The notes beneath the pieces were generated by a model. The model was not told where the DNA came from. It made no database searches and was given only the letters and a program-made list of their open reading frames with translations. This document shows, piece after piece, positions 18,119 through 27,103 of a stretch of 64,000 bases of DNA. Positions within the stretch are counted from its first letter, which is position 1, and each line of letters starts with the position of its first letter. This DNA is from Micromonospora sp. MP36 (GTDB lineage Bacteria; Actinomycetota; Actinomycetes; Mycobacteriales; Micromonosporaceae). The DNA is taken from assembly GCF_008119785.1 (NCBI RefSeq), contig NZ_VSFA01000001.1, positions 434,001 to 498,000 on the forward strand. The letters run 5' to 3'. Position numbers and translations under genes: made by a program.

Positions 18119-20647
18119 ATGGCCGGTCGTGAACGCTCGCGACGGAGATCTACGGATCACGCCTGGCTCATCACCGGACCACTCGGTCTGCTCGCGGTCG
18201 TCTGCGCCACGATCACCGGGTTGGTCTCGGAGCAGCCGCTCGGCAAGTGGACGCTGGCTGCCGCGTTGCTGGTCATCATGGTCGTCGTCGGCATTCCGGT
18301 GCTCAACTTCGTGGTCCGGCGCCAGTCGTTCGGCATGACTCTGACCGAGATCCCACTCGTCGTGGCGCTCTTCCTGCTGCCGCCGCTGACGGTTGTGGTG
18401 ATCTACACCGTCGCATCGATGGTCACCCAGGCCCGGCATCGCCTGCCGCCAGCAAAGTTCTGGTTCAACGTGGCCAAGGCGGCCGCCGGCACCTCCCTGG
18501 CCGGGCTCGTGCTCCAGGCCCTTCCGCCCATGCGGGGCGTGGGGCCTGGCACGTGGATGATCCTGTTCACCGCCGTGGCCGCGGTGATCGTCGTCAGCCT
18601 TGGCGGCATCGTCGGCGTGCACACCCTCCTGCAGGGCTGGCAGGCCGGGCGAGACGCGCTCCGCACCGCCCCGCCCGCGTTGCTCACCGCCGCGATCAAC
18701 ACCTCGATGGGTCTGATGATCCTGATCGCGATCAAGACCACCTGGTGGTCGGTGCTGCTGCTCGCGGCGCTGGCGGCGGCGCTCGTCCTGGTCTACCGGT
18801 CCTACGCGGAGTTCTTCCGGCAGCACCGCACCCTCGCTCAGATGTACGACCTGACCCGCGCCACCGCCGAGCGCGGCCAGGACGGCACCCTCGCGGACGC
18901 CCTCCTCGGCCGGGTACGAGCACTGATGCAGGCCGAGTACGCCACCCTCTGGTTGCCCGCCCAAGGTCGGCATCCCGAGTTGCTGCTCACCGCCCGGGTC
19001 GACGACCAGGGCCTGCTCGACGTGGTCTACACGCCTGCGGTGCTGCGGGAGCGGGCCGCAACGGAAGGCCGCACGGTGGCGGTCGGCCGGGCTTTCGATG
19101 CGGAGCGGGAGGCCCGCCGGGCCGCACATGACGCCAAGGTCAAGGACGTCATCGTGGTGCCCCTGCGTTCGGGTCAGGCGGTGATCGGCACGCTTGAGGT
19201 CGTCAACCGGCTGAGCGACGTGGGTCACTTCACCCAGAGCGACATACCGGTCTTCGAGACGGTCGCCGCGCATGCCGCCGTCGCCCTGGAAAACTCCCGC
19301 CTGGTCGACCGGCTGCGGCACGACGCGAACCACGACGCGCTGACCAAGCTCGCCAACCGGCGTCGGGTCACCGCGGCGGTGGCCGAGGCGGTCAAGATCG
19401 CGGCACCCGGTGAGGTCGTGGCCCTGCTGCTGTTCGACGTCGACCGGCTGCGCCAGGTCAACGAGTCGCTCGGTCACGCGGCCGGCGACAAGGTCCTCGT
19501 CGAGGTCGCCGAGCGGCTGCGCGCCTGCGTGCCCTCCTCGGCCCTGGTCGGTCGCGCCGGCGGCGACGAGTTCCTGGTGACCCTGCGGCTGGAGAGCGCC
19601 GAGGCGGCGCTGGAACTGGCCGGGCAGTTGCGGGAGCAGATCCGCGACGAGATGGTCTTCGACGCACTCACCCTCGACGTGGACACCGCGGTCGGGGTGG
19701 CCGTGCATCCGGACCACGGCAGCGACGCGGTCACCCTGCTCCAGCGGGTGGACCTGGCGACGTCGGCGGCGAAGTCCGTCCCGGGCAGCGTGCAGCTCTA
19801 CAACCCGGCGCTGGAGTCCCGCTCGTTGCGCCGGCTCGGCCTCGCCAGCGACCTGCGTCGCGCCTTGGACGCCGGCGCCCTGGAGGTCTACTTCCAGCCC
19901 AAGGTGACGCTGCGGGACCGGCGCCTGGTCGGGGTGGAGTGCCTGGCCCGCTGGGAGCATCCGGCCCACGGCACGGTGGCGCCGGAGGACTTCGTGGCGG
20001 TGGCCGAGCACACCGGGCAGCTGGGCCGGCTCACCGAGTTCGTGCTCCGGGAGAGCCTGCGCCGCAGCCGGGACTGGAGCTACGGCGAGCGGGCGCTCGC
20101 CGTGTCGGTCAACCTCGCCGCCCGCACCCTCGCCGACCAGCATTTCCCCACCCTGGTACAAGAGCTGCTGGACGAGTACGGTGTGCCGCCGCAGCGGCTC
20201 ACCCTGGAGATCACCGAGGCCGGGGTGCTGGACGGCACCGAACGCCCGATACCCACCCTGCGGCGCCTACGTGACCTCGGCGTCCGGCTATCGGTGGACG
20301 ATTTCGGCACCGGCAACTCGTCCCTGGCCCAACTGCGCCGGCTGCCGGTGCACGAGGTGAAGGTCGACCGCTCCTTCGTGCAGGGGATGGCGACCGACCC
20401 GAGCGACCTGGCGATCGTGAACGCCGTGGTGACGCTCTCCCAGCAGTTCGGCCTGGCCGTGGTGGCCGAGGGGGTGGAGAGCGAGCTGACCCTGGAGCTG
20501 CTCCAGGACATCGGCTGCGAGATCGGCCAGGGCTTCCTGTTCAGCCGACCCCTGCCGTACGAGCGGCTGGAGGCCTGGTTCGGTGCCCAGGTCGAGCCCG
20601 AGACGATCTCGGTCGGCGATCTGCCCCGCCTGCGCGTGGTGCCCTGA
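18119..20647 (+). CDS. Membrane GAF-GGDEF-EAL cyclic di-GMP protein
   Basis: 842 residues. About six hydrophobic segments occupy residues 15-225, then a GAF-like domain (about 240-395), a GGDEF domain with intact AGGDEF near residue 481, and an EAL domain near 590-835. The diguanylate cyclase site looks competent, but the RxxD inhibition site upstream of GGDEF is absent. The EAL signature reads ECL (residue 607). The other phosphodiesterase residues are kept: LEITE, DDFGTG, KVDRSF and EGVE. It could make, break or sense cyclic di-GMP, so the net direction is not predictable. The sensory input is probably the membrane and GAF parts. Confidence 0.92.
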   Translation: MAGRERSRRRSTDHAWLITGPLGLLAVVCATITGLVSEQPLGKWTLAAALLVIMVVVGIPVLNFVVRRQSFGMTLTEIPLVVALFLLPPLTVVVIYTVASMVTQARHRLPPAKFWFNVAKAAAGTSLAGLVLQALPPMRGVGPGTWMILFTAVAAVIVVSLGGIVGVHTLLQGWQAGRDALRTAPPALLTAAINTSMGLMILIAIKTTWWSVLLLAALAAALVLVYRSYAEFFRQHRTLAQMYDLTRATAERGQDGTLADALLGRVRALMQAEYATLWLPAQGRHPELLLTARVDDQGLLDVVYTPAVLRERAATEGRTVAVGRAFDAEREARRAAHDAKVKDVIVVPLRSGQAVIGTLEVVNRLSDVGHFTQSDIPVFETVAAHAAVALENSRLVDRLRHDANHDALTKLANRRRVTAAVAEAVKIAAPGEVVALLLFDVDRLRQVNESLGHAAGDKVLVEVAERLRACVPSSALVGRAGGDEFLVTLRLESAEAALELAGQLREQIRDEMVFDALTLDVDTAVGVAVHPDHGSDAVTLLQRVDLATSAAKSVPGSVQLYNPALESRSLRRLGLASDLRRALDAGALEVYFQPKVTLRDRRLVGVECLARWEHPAHGTVAPEDFVAVAEHTGQLGRLTEFVLRESLRRSRDWSYGERALAVSVNLAARTLADQHFPTLVQELLDEYGVPPQRLTLEITEAGVLDGTERPIPTLRRLRDLGVRLSVDDFGTGNSSLAQLRRLPVHEVKVDRSFVQGMATDPSDLAIVNAVVTLSQQFGLAVVAEGVESELTLELLQDIGCEIGQGFLFSRPLPYERLEAWFGAQVEPETISVGDLPRLRVVP

Positions 20648-20741
20648 GCTGCGGAAACGCGGCGATGGGGGATCCGATTTCACCTCGGGGGCGCGGTCGT
20701 GTACTGTTTCCCCTGCGCGACACCCACGGGTGATCGGGCAG

Positions 20742-20814
20742 GCCCCCTTAGCTCAGTCGGCAGAGCGTCTCCATGGTAAGGAGAAGGTCTACGGTTCGAT
20801 TCCGTAAGGGGGCT
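20742..20814 (+). tRNA. tRNA-Thr (anticodon GGT)
   Basis: Acceptor GCCCCCT pairs with AGGGGGC; the anticodon loop ATGGTAA gives GGT; T-arm GGTTCGATTCC. No CCA is encoded. Confidence 0.96.
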
Positions 20815-20839
20815 CAAAGGGTCCGGCTGGACCCGCCAC

Positions 20840-20912
20840 GGCGGTGTAGCTCAGATGGCAGAGCAAGCGGCTCATAATCGCTGTGTCGCCGGTTCAAGTC
20901 CGGCCACCGCTA
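20840..20912 (+). tRNA. tRNA-Met (anticodon CAT)
   Basis: Acceptor GGCGGTG pairs with CACCGCT, the outermost pair being G-U. The anticodon loop CTCATAA gives CAT. T-arm GGTTCAAGTCC. An elongator-type tRNA by context, 25 bases after tRNA-Thr. No CCA encoded. Confidence 0.94.
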
Positions 20913-21042
20913 CTCTCATCCTCCGGGTCACCCGGTGGTCGGTGGGATGGGCGCCACAGGCGCCCACTTTGCGTGTCCGCGCCGTCAGCGCGTAGGCTGA
21001 TGCGCCGTAGTTGTTACCCGTTAGCGAGGAAGGCACTCCGCC

Positions 21043-21210
21043 GTGGCGAAGGCGACCGATGTCCGGCCGAAGATCACTTTGGCGTGTGTGGAGTGCAAGG
21101 AGCGCAACTACATCACGCGCAAGAACCGTCGTAACGACCCGGACCGCATCGAGCTGAAGAAGTTCTGCCCCCGGGACGGCAAGCACACCATCCACCGCGA
21201 GACCCGCTGA
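21043..21210 (+). CDS. rpmG: 50S ribosomal protein L33
   Basis: 55 residues, the normal L33 length. It has [20 protein letters not shown] and [18 protein letters not shown]. The zinc-binding form of L33 has two CxxC pairs; here the first (CVEC) is complete, but the second reads CPRD, so the fourth cysteine is replaced by Asp. Zinc binding may be lost or altered. GTG start with GAGGAAGG upstream. It follows the tRNA pair and precedes hadAB, the usual actinobacterial order. Confidence 0.95.
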   Translation: MAKATDVRPKITLACVECKERNYITRKNRRNDPDRIELKKFCPRDGKHTIHRETR

Positions 21211-21248
21211 CCCGCGGCCGGCTCGCCGGCCCGGTCCCGCAGCATCTC

Positions 21249-21309
21249 CGAAAGCCGATCCGCACGGCCAGCGGCCCCGAGCCGCCCGGCCCGCGCGGAT
21301 CGGCTTTCG
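21249..21309 (+). terminator. Terminator after rpmG
   Basis: CGAAAGCCGATCCGC pairs perfectly over 15 bp with GCGGATCGGCTTTCG, followed by TGTTTT, one of the few U-rich tails here. The loop is 31 bases long. Confidence 0.8.
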
Positions 21310-21320
21310 TGTTTTCCGTG

Positions 21321-21326
21321 TAGGTT
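21321..21326 (+). promoter_or_regulatory. Putative -10 box for leaderless hadA transcript
   Basis: TAGGTT lies six bases before the hadA ATG; no ribosome binding site is present. Confidence 0.5.
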
Positions 21327-21332
21327 CGCGGC

Positions 21333-21779
21333 ATGTCCCTGGACCCGTCCTTCGTCGGCCGGACCTATCCGCCGACCGCCCCCTACCAGGTGGGCCGAGA
21401 AAAGATCCGCGAGTTCGCCACCGCCATCGGCGCCACCGACCCGGCGTACCACGACCCGGAGGCCGCCCGGGCGCTCGGCCACCCCGACGTGGTGGCCCCG
21501 CCGACTTTCCCCGTGCTGGTCACCATGGCAGCCAGCCAGCAGATCATCGAGGACCCGGCGCTGGGCGTCGACTACAGCCGGGTCGTGCACGGGGACCAGC
21601 GGTTCGCGTACACCCGGCCGGTGGTGGCCGGCGACGAACTGGTCTGCGTGAACACCATCGAGGAGATCACCACCCGGGGCGCGCACGGCTTCCTGACCAC
21701 CCGCACCGACGTGAGCACCGCCGCCGGTGAGCCGGTGGTCGCCGTCTGGTCCAAGCTCGTCGTACGCGGGGAGGCGTGA
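21333..21779 (+). CDS. hadA: MaoC-like dehydratase subunit HadA
   Basis: 148 residues of the hot-dog fold. HadA is the substrate-binding, non-catalytic partner of the (3R)-hydroxyacyl-ACP dehydratase of type II fatty acid elongation in mycobacteria. Matching features are FVGRTYPPTAPYQVGREKIREFA and the VVHGDQRFAYTRPVVAGD segment. Position between rpmG and tRNA-Trp-secE is the same as in Mycobacterium tuberculosis, which supports the assignment. The stop overlaps hadB by GTGA. In Micromonosporaceae the acyl substrates would be ordinary fatty acids rather than mycolates (inference). Confidence 0.85.
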   Translation: MSLDPSFVGRTYPPTAPYQVGREKIREFATAIGATDPAYHDPEAARALGHPDVVAPPTFPVLVTMAASQQIIEDPALGVDYSRVVHGDQRFAYTRPVVAGDELVCVNTIEEITTRGAHGFLTTRTDVSTAAGEPVVAVWSKLVVRGEA

Positions 21780-22174
21780 CCGTGGAACTGCCCACCCAGA
21801 CGTTCCGGGTGACCCGTGCGGACCTGGTCCGCTACGCGGGCGCCTCGGGCGACTTCAACCCGATCCACTGGAGCGACCGGACCGCCACCAAGGTGGGCCT
21901 GCCCGGGGTGATCGCCCACGGCATGTTCACCATGGCGCTGGTCGGCCGGGCGGTCACCACCTGGGCCGGCGCGCCGGACGCGGTGGTCGACTTCGGCGTC
22001 CGATTCACCCGGCCGGTGGTCGTCCCGGACACCGACGAGGGCACCGAGATCGAGGTCAGCGCGGTGGTCAAGGGGGTCACCGAAGACGGCCTGACCAGGC
22101 TCGACGTCACCGCCACGTGCCTGGGGGAGAAGGTCCTGTCGCAGGCTCGGGCGACCGTCCGGACGCCCCGCTGA
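21776..22174 (+). CDS. hadB: MaoC-like dehydratase catalytic subunit HadB
   Basis: 132 residues. The hydratase 2 motif is present: GDFNPIHWSD gives catalytic Asp26 and His31, followed by GVIAHGMFTMAL. It should pair with HadA to dehydrate 3-hydroxyacyl-ACP. GTG start four bases inside hadA. No hadC follows; tRNA-Trp comes next, so this species has the two-subunit version at this locus. Confidence 0.88.
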   Translation: MTVELPTQTFRVTRADLVRYAGASGDFNPIHWSDRTATKVGLPGVIAHGMFTMALVGRAVTTWAGAPDAVVDFGVRFTRPVVVPDTDEGTEIEVSAVVKGVTEDGLTRLDVTATCLGEKVLSQARATVRTPR

Positions 22175-22300
22175 CCAGTCTGTCGGCGCGCGAGGGGCAG
22201 ACCGGTTGGGAAAGTCGCACGACTACCCGTACACTGGTCCGCCGTGGGGCAAGTGAACCCTGCCTGGCACTGCGTGTCCGGGTGGGGTGAGTTGCCGCAC

Positions 22301-22373
<73 letters not shown>

Positions 22374-22585
22374 CGCCTCAGGCCTGACCGTTCCGTGGGT
22401 CGCGCCGCCGCAGGGCGGCGTTCGGCCCGTGGTGGTGGCACCGGCGGGGTGGTTCCGAGGCATTCGGGGCCCTCCCGGTCGGTCCGCCGGCCGCGGCCCG
22501 TCGCGGGACGGTTGGTCCGGCCGGCGTGAGCACACGTCGCGCACGCCCATCGGCGTGCGACCCGATATCCCGCACGGAGGGCGAA

Positions 22586-22981
22586 GTGGCCGAGAACAAG
22601 CGGCGCGGCGAGGACGCCGGCGACGAGCGTCTGCCTGAGGACGCGGTCGTCGACGACGTGACCGCCGAAGACGACGCCACCGACGCGGACGAGCCGGTCT
22701 CCCGGGGCGGCACCGCCACCCGCAAGCGGGCCCGCGCCGAGTCGACCGAGGGCCGGAAGACCCGGAAGGACACCGAGCGGATCGGGCTCTTCGCCCGCAT
22801 CGCGCGGTTCTTCCGCGAGGTCGTGGCCGAGCTGCGTAAGGTCATCTGGCCGACCCGCAAGGAGCTGCTGACCTACACGGCTGTGGTGGTCACCTTCGTC
22901 GCGGTGATGCTGGCGATCGTGGCCGGCCTGGACTACGGCTTCGCGAAGGCGGTGCTGTGGGTCTTCGGCAACCCCAGCTGA
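22586..22981 (+). CDS. secE: Preprotein translocase subunit SecE
   Basis: 131 residues. An acidic, low-complexity N-terminus of ~60 residues precedes the conserved SecE core: FFREVVAELRKVIWPTRKEL, then one membrane helix (TYTAVVVTFVAVMLAIVAGL). SecE clamps SecY in the translocon. Start is GTG at 22586 with GGAGG five bases upstream; longer frames lack a ribosome binding site. It precedes nusG as in nearly all bacteria. Confidence 0.95.
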   Translation: MAENKRRGEDAGDERLPEDAVVDDVTAEDDATDADEPVSRGGTATRKRARAESTEGRKTRKDTERIGLFARIARFFREVVAELRKVIWPTRKELLTYTAVVVTFVAVMLAIVAGLDYGFAKAVLWVFGNPS

Positions 22982-23016
22982 CCGGCTACCAGCGATACAG
23001 ACGGAAGTGAGCGAGC

Positions 23017-23739
23017 GTGCCTGAGTACGACGAGACCGCCGAGACCCCGGACGAGCAGTCTCCGGTGGCGACGGCGGCCAACGATGAGTCGGTCGAGGCC
23101 GCCAGCGCGCCGGAATTCCCGACCACCGAGCCCGCGCCGGACGAGGAGTTCGACCCGGTCGCCGAGCTGCGCCAGAAGCTGCGCTACGCTCCCGGCGACT
23201 GGTATGTGGTGCACTCGTACGCCGGCTACGAGAACAAGGTCAAGACCAACCTCGAGACCCGGATCACGTCCCTCGACATGGAGGACTACATCTACCAGGT
23301 CGAGGTGCCGACCCGGGAAGAGGTCGAGGTCAAGAACGGCAAGCGGTCCCAGGTGCAGGCGAAGGTCTTCCCGGGCTACATCCTGGTCCGGATGGAGCTG
23401 ACCGCCGAGTCCTACTCCTGCGTCCGCAACACCCCCGGGGTCACCGGCTTCGTGGGGGCGACCGACCGGGCCGACCGCCCGGCGCCGCTGAGCCTCGACG
23501 AGGTGCTCAAGTGGCTGGCCCCCGCGGTCGAGGCGGTGGAGAAGAAGGCCAAGCCCGAGGTCAAGGTCCTCGATTTCGAGGTCGGCGACTCGGTCACCGT
23601 CACCGACGGCGCCTTCGCCTCGCTGCCGGCGACGATCAGCGAGATCAACGCCGACCAGCAGAAGCTCAAGGTGCTGGTGTCGATCTTCGGCCGGGAGACC
23701 CCGGTCGAGCTCAACTTCAACCAGGTCGCCAAGATCTGA
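23017..23739 (+). CDS. nusG: Transcription termination/antitermination factor NusG
   Basis: 240 residues. An acidic N-terminal extension of ~60 residues, typical of actinobacteria, precedes the NGN domain ([32 protein letters not shown]). The KOW domain follows at the C-terminus ([20 protein letters not shown] to the end). NusG binds RNA polymerase and modulates pausing and Rho action. GTG start; the upstream bases GGAAGTGAGCGAGC include the same GTGAGCGAGCG word found near nuoI. A strong hairpin follows. Confidence 0.96.
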   Translation: MPEYDETAETPDEQSPVATAANDESVEAASAPEFPTTEPAPDEEFDPVAELRQKLRYAPGDWYVVHSYAGYENKVKTNLETRITSLDMEDYIYQVEVPTREEVEVKNGKRSQVQAKVFPGYILVRMELTAESYSCVRNTPGVTGFVGATDRADRPAPLSLDEVLKWLAPAVEAVEKKAKPEVKVLDFEVGDSVTVTDGAFASLPATISEINADQQKLKVLVSIFGRETPVELNFNQVAKI

Positions 23740-23749
23740 CGTACGTCGG

Positions 23750-23784
23750 GCACCGGCGGTGGGCTTCCGGCCCGCCGCCGGTGC
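23750..23784 (+). terminator. Terminator after nusG
   Basis: GCACCGGCGGTGGGC pairs with GCCCGCCGCCGGTGC (15 bp, one G-U) around TTCCG. It separates secE-nusG from rplK-rplA, which has a TAACCT -10-like box at 23837. Confidence 0.8.
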
Positions 23785-23923
23785 GTCGTTTCGCCGTCCC
23801 GCCTACCTCGGCGGCGGGGGCGACGGAAGTCTGCGCTAACCTAGAACGTCGCCGCTGTCGCACCGCGCTGACCGTGCGCGCCCGCGGCCGGCGAGAATCC
23901 CGTTCCAAGTCCCAGGAAGAGAC

Positions 23924-24355
23924 ATGCCTCCGAAGAAGAAGCTCGTCAAGACGTTCACGCTTCAGCTGCCGGCGGGCCAGGCCACCCCGGCGCCGCCGGT
24001 CGGCCCCGCGCTCGGCCAGCACGGCGTGAACATCATGGAGTTCTGCAAGTCCTACAACGCGCAGACCGAGTCGCAGCGGGGCGACATCGTCCCCGCCGAG
24101 ATCAGCGTCTACGAGGACCGCACCTTCACCTTCGTGCTGAAGACCCCGCCCGCCGCCCGGCTGCTGATCAAGGCCGCCGGCGTGCAGAAGGGCTCGGGTG
24201 TCCCGCACAAGGAGAAGGTCGGCAGCGTGACCCGCGCCCAGGTGCGGGAGATCGCGGAGAAGAAGATGGCGGACCTCAACGCCAACGACCTCGACCAGGC
24301 CGAGAAGATCATCGCCGGCACCGCCCGGTCGATGGGCCTCAACGTCACCGACTGA
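23924..24355 (+). CDS. rplK: 50S ribosomal protein L11
   Basis: 143 residues, normal length. L11 forms the GTPase-associated centre on 23S rRNA. The N-terminal [20 protein letters not shown] and the C-terminal RNA-binding domain ([20 protein letters not shown]) are intact; the Pro-rich hinge where thiostrepton acts is unchanged from the usual form. Ribosome binding site AGGAAGAG six bases before ATG. Transcription probably starts downstream of the nusG terminator. Confidence 0.98.
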   Translation: MPPKKKLVKTFTLQLPAGQATPAPPVGPALGQHGVNIMEFCKSYNAQTESQRGDIVPAEISVYEDRTFTFVLKTPPAARLLIKAAGVQKGSGVPHKEKVGSVTRAQVREIAEKKMADLNANDLDQAEKIIAGTARSMGLNVTD

Positions 24356-24440
24356 CCTCGCCTCAGCGCCTCACCCGATCAGTTTCGTGGGAGGGCCCGC
24401 GGACGTCGCGGCCCGCCATAGACCACAGGAGTAACGAGAA

Positions 24441-25157
24441 ATGCAGCGCAGCAAGAGCTACCGCAAGGCCGCCGAGGTCATCGACCGGTCGAAGCTCTAC
24501 TCTCCCGCCGAGGCCGTCAAGCTGGCCAAGGAGACCACCTCCGTCAAGTTCGACGCCACGGTCGAGGTCGCGATGCGCCTCGGCGTCGACCCCCGCAAGG
24601 CGGACCAGATGGTCCGTGGCACGGTCAACCTGCCGCACGGCACCGGTAAGACCGCCCGCGTGATCGTCTTCGCCGCTGGCGCGAAGGCCGAGGAGGCCGC
24701 CGCCGCGGGTGCGGACGAGGTGGGCACCGACGAGCTGGTCGCCCGTATCCAGGGCGGTTGGCTGGACTTCGACGCGGCGATCGCCACCCCGGACCAGATG
24801 GCCAAGATCGGCCGGATCGCGCGGATCCTGGGCCCGCGCGGCCTGATGCCGAACCCGAAGACCGGCACGGTGACCATGGACGTCGCCAAGGCCGTCTCGG
24901 ACATCAAGGGCGGTAAGATCACCTTCCGGGTGGACAAGCACTCCAACCTCCACCTGATCATCGGCAAGGCCTCGTTCACCGAGGCCCAGCTGATCGACAA
25001 CTACGCGGCGGTGCTGGACGAGGTGCTGCGGTCGAAGCCGTCCGCGGCCAAGGGCAAGTACCTGAAGAAGGTCACCCTCACCACCACCATGGGCCCGGGC
25101 GTCCCGGTCGACCCGAACGCGGTGAAGAACCTGACCGAGGCTGCGGCCGAGGCCTGA
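24441..25157 (+). CDS. rplA: 50S ribosomal protein L1
   Basis: 238 residues. L1 binds the mobile L1 stalk of 23S rRNA and, in other bacteria, represses its own rplK-rplA operon by binding the mRNA. Signature [15 protein letters not shown] is present near residue 130. It lies 85 bases after rplK in the same unit, and a perfect hairpin follows. Ribosome binding site AGGAGTAACGAG before ATG. Confidence 0.98.
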   Translation: MQRSKSYRKAAEVIDRSKLYSPAEAVKLAKETTSVKFDATVEVAMRLGVDPRKADQMVRGTVNLPHGTGKTARVIVFAAGAKAEEAAAAGADEVGTDELVARIQGGWLDFDAAIATPDQMAKIGRIARILGPRGLMPNPKTGTVTMDVAKAVSDIKGGKITFRVDKHSNLHLIIGKASFTEAQLIDNYAAVLDEVLRSKPSAAKGKYLKKVTLTTTMGPGVPVDPNAVKNLTEAAAEA

Positions 25158-25171
25158 GCCAGACAGCCCCG

Positions 25172-25204
25172 ACGGGGCCCCGCCACCACGTGGCGGGGCC
25201 CCGT
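25172..25204 (+). terminator. Terminator after rplA
   Basis: A perfect 15-bp stem (ACGGGGCCCCGCCAC with GTGGCGGGGCCCCGT) with a three-base loop CAC, followed by TCGTCTG. Confidence 0.88.
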
Positions 25205-25233
25205 TCGTCTGTCCGGTGTGGCAGGCTCGCCCC

Positions 25234-26268
25234 ATGCGGCTGGAGGACGTCTGGTTGCGCTACCACCGGCGCGGTCCGTGGGTGCTGCGCGGTGCGGAGG
25301 TGCGGATCGACCCGGGCGACGTGGCGGTGGTGCTCGGGCGCAACGGCGCCGGCAAGTCCACCCTGCTCCAGCTCGCGGCGGGCGTGCTCCGGCCGAGCCG
25401 GGGCCGGGTGGTCGACCGCCCGGCGGCCGTTGCCTGGGTGCCCGAGCGGTTCCCCGCCGACCAGCCGTTCACCGTCGGCGCGTACCTCACCGCGATGGGC
25501 CGGGTCGCCGGCCTCGGCGCGCCGGTGGCAGACCGGGCGGTGCGGCACTGGGTCGACCGGCTCGGCCTGGCCCGGTTCCACGGGGTCCGGCTGCCCGAGC
25601 TGTCGAAGGGCACCGCCCAGAAGGTGGGCCTGGCCCAGGCGATGCTGCGCCCGCCCGGCCTGCTCGTCCTCGACGAGCCCTGGGAGGGGCTGGACGCCGC
25701 CGCCCGCGAGCTGGTGCCCGAGGTGATCGGCGAGGTGCTGGCCGACGGCGGCGCGGTACTGGTCAGTGACCACCGCGGCGAGACGGTCCGGCTGCCCGGC
25801 GCGCGGCAGTGGACGGTCGCCGACGGCACGGTCACCGAGCAGGCGCCGTCCGAGGGCGCGGCCGTGGCGGTGGTCGAGCTGGCGGTGCCGGCCGCGCGGG
25901 TCGCGGCCGCCGTCGCCCGGTTGCGCGCCGACGGCCACCACGTTCTGCGGGTACGCGACCACGCCGCCCCGCCGCCTGCCACGCGCCCCGCCGGGCCGTC
26001 CGCCGACCTGGTCCCGCCTTCCGCCGCTCGTCCCGACCCCGGGCCGGCCGCGGACTCCGTCGCGCCGTCCGCCGCGCTCCCCGAGCCTGGGACGCCTGCC
26101 GGCACCACCCTGTCTCCCACCGGGCGTCCCGAGCCCGGGCCGGCCGTCGATGCCGGCATAGCTTCGGCTGGCGACCCGATGGCCGGCGTCCCCAGCCCGG
26201 TCGAGCCGGCCCCCGTCGCCCTCGACGGCCATGCACCGGCCGACCAAGCCCCGGAGGTGGCCCGGTGA
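25234..26268 (+). CDS. ABC transporter ATP-binding protein with long proline-rich tail
   Basis: 344 residues. Walker A GRNGAGKST lies at residues 35-43 and Walker B LLVLDEPWEGLD near 150. The H-loop is in LVSDHRGE. The signature reads LSKGTAQ instead of LSGGQ. The ATPase domain ends near residue 205. The remaining ~135 residues include a Pro/Ala-rich, probably disordered stretch. Function is not identifiable, but the pairing with a membrane subunit by GTGA overlap suggests a small exporter of the ABC-2 kind. ATG at 25234 has CAGGCT six bases upstream and no ribosome binding site, so the mRNA may be leaderless. Confidence 0.8.
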   Translation: MRLEDVWLRYHRRGPWVLRGAEVRIDPGDVAVVLGRNGAGKSTLLQLAAGVLRPSRGRVVDRPAAVAWVPERFPADQPFTVGAYLTAMGRVAGLGAPVADRAVRHWVDRLGLARFHGVRLPELSKGTAQKVGLAQAMLRPPGLLVLDEPWEGLDAAARELVPEVIGEVLADGGAVLVSDHRGETVRLPGARQWTVADGTVTEQAPSEGAAVAVVELAVPAARVAAAVARLRADGHHVLRVRDHAAPPPATRPAGPSADLVPPSAARPDPGPAADSVAPSAALPEPGTPAGTTLSPTGRPEPGPAVDAGIASAGDPMAGVPSPVEPAPVALDGHAPADQAPEVAR

Positions 26269-26954
26269 CCGGGCTGGTCCGGCTGCGGCTGGCCGGTTTC
26301 CTGCGTACCGGGCGGGCGCTGGCGCCGGTGCTGGCCGGCCTGCTGGCCCTCGGCATCCTCTACGGCGGCGGCCGGGCCCGCCCGGCGGAGGCGTACGGCG
26401 TCTCGGCGGTGGTGCTGTTCCCGGTGCTGGCCTGGCAGACCAAGCTCTTGCTGGACGTCGAGCCGGACGTGCAGCGCCGGCTGGCCCGGGTGCTGGTCGG
26501 CCCGGCCCGGGAGCGGGCGGCCGGCCTGCTCGCGGCGGCCGTGGCCGGGCTCGGCACGGTGGCCGTCGCGCTGGTCCTTCCCTGGCTGGTCGGCGGGGTG
26601 ACCGTCGAGACCGGGCCGGGGGACCTGCCGGTGGCCGCCGGGGTGGCCCTCGGCCTCTGGGCCCACCTGCTCGCCCTGCCGGCGGCCGTGGCGCTCGGCG
26701 CCCTGGCGAGCCGGGCGGTCACCCGCAGCGCCGGGTACGGCGTGGCGGTGCTCGCGGTCGGCGTGGTCGGCACCCTGGTCCTGGGGCTGAGCAGCTCGGT
26801 GGCGCCGTGGCTGGTGCCGCCGGTGATGCCCACCGCCCGGGCGCTGACCGGCGCGCTGACCGCCTCGACGGCACTGCTGCTGAGCGCCTGGGCGCTGTTC
26901 TGGGCGGTGGTGGCCCTGAGCGGCTACGCCTGGGTCCGCCGAACCCGCGCCTGA
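26265..26954 (+). CDS. ABC transporter membrane subunit (putative)
   Basis: 229 residues, about six hydrophobic segments. It starts at a GTG that overlaps the stop of the ATP-binding gene, so the two products should form one transporter. There is no recognisable family motif; the assignment rests on topology and coupling. It is followed by the rplJ promoter and leader. Confidence 0.7.
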   Translation: MTGLVRLRLAGFLRTGRALAPVLAGLLALGILYGGGRARPAEAYGVSAVVLFPVLAWQTKLLLDVEPDVQRRLARVLVGPARERAAGLLAAAVAGLGTVAVALVLPWLVGGVTVETGPGDLPVAAGVALGLWAHLLALPAAVALGALASRAVTRSAGYGVAVLAVGVVGTLVLGLSSSVAPWLVPPVMPTARALTGALTASTALLLSAWALFWAVVALSGYAWVRRTRA

Positions 26955-27068
26955 TCGACCCGGAGTGCCGCTCACCGGCGGCTCCCGCCCTGCCGACGGC
27001 GCGAGGTGCGGCACCCAGAGTCGATCACCGAACCGGGCCGGGGTGACGGGCGGCACTCCGGGGGCGAT

Positions 27069-27097
27069 TTGGCGGTACGGGACAGGTCGCGTAACCT
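27069..27097 (+). promoter_or_regulatory. Promoter of rplJ-rplL
   Basis: TTGGCG at 27069, a 17-base spacer, then TAACCT at 27092. A good housekeeping sigma match. The expected transcript start near 27104 leaves a ~250-base leader before rplJ. Confidence 0.7.
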
Positions 27098-27103
27098 TGT
27101 GCC

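Noticed and set aside
16296..20660. 16-base direct repeat TGAGCTGCGGAAACGC at 16296 and 20645, flanking the metal and cyclic di-GMP genes
   Set aside because: It could suggest an inserted block near tRNA-Tyr, but a rough estimate gives one or two chance 16-base repeats in 64 kb of this composition, and there is no integrase.
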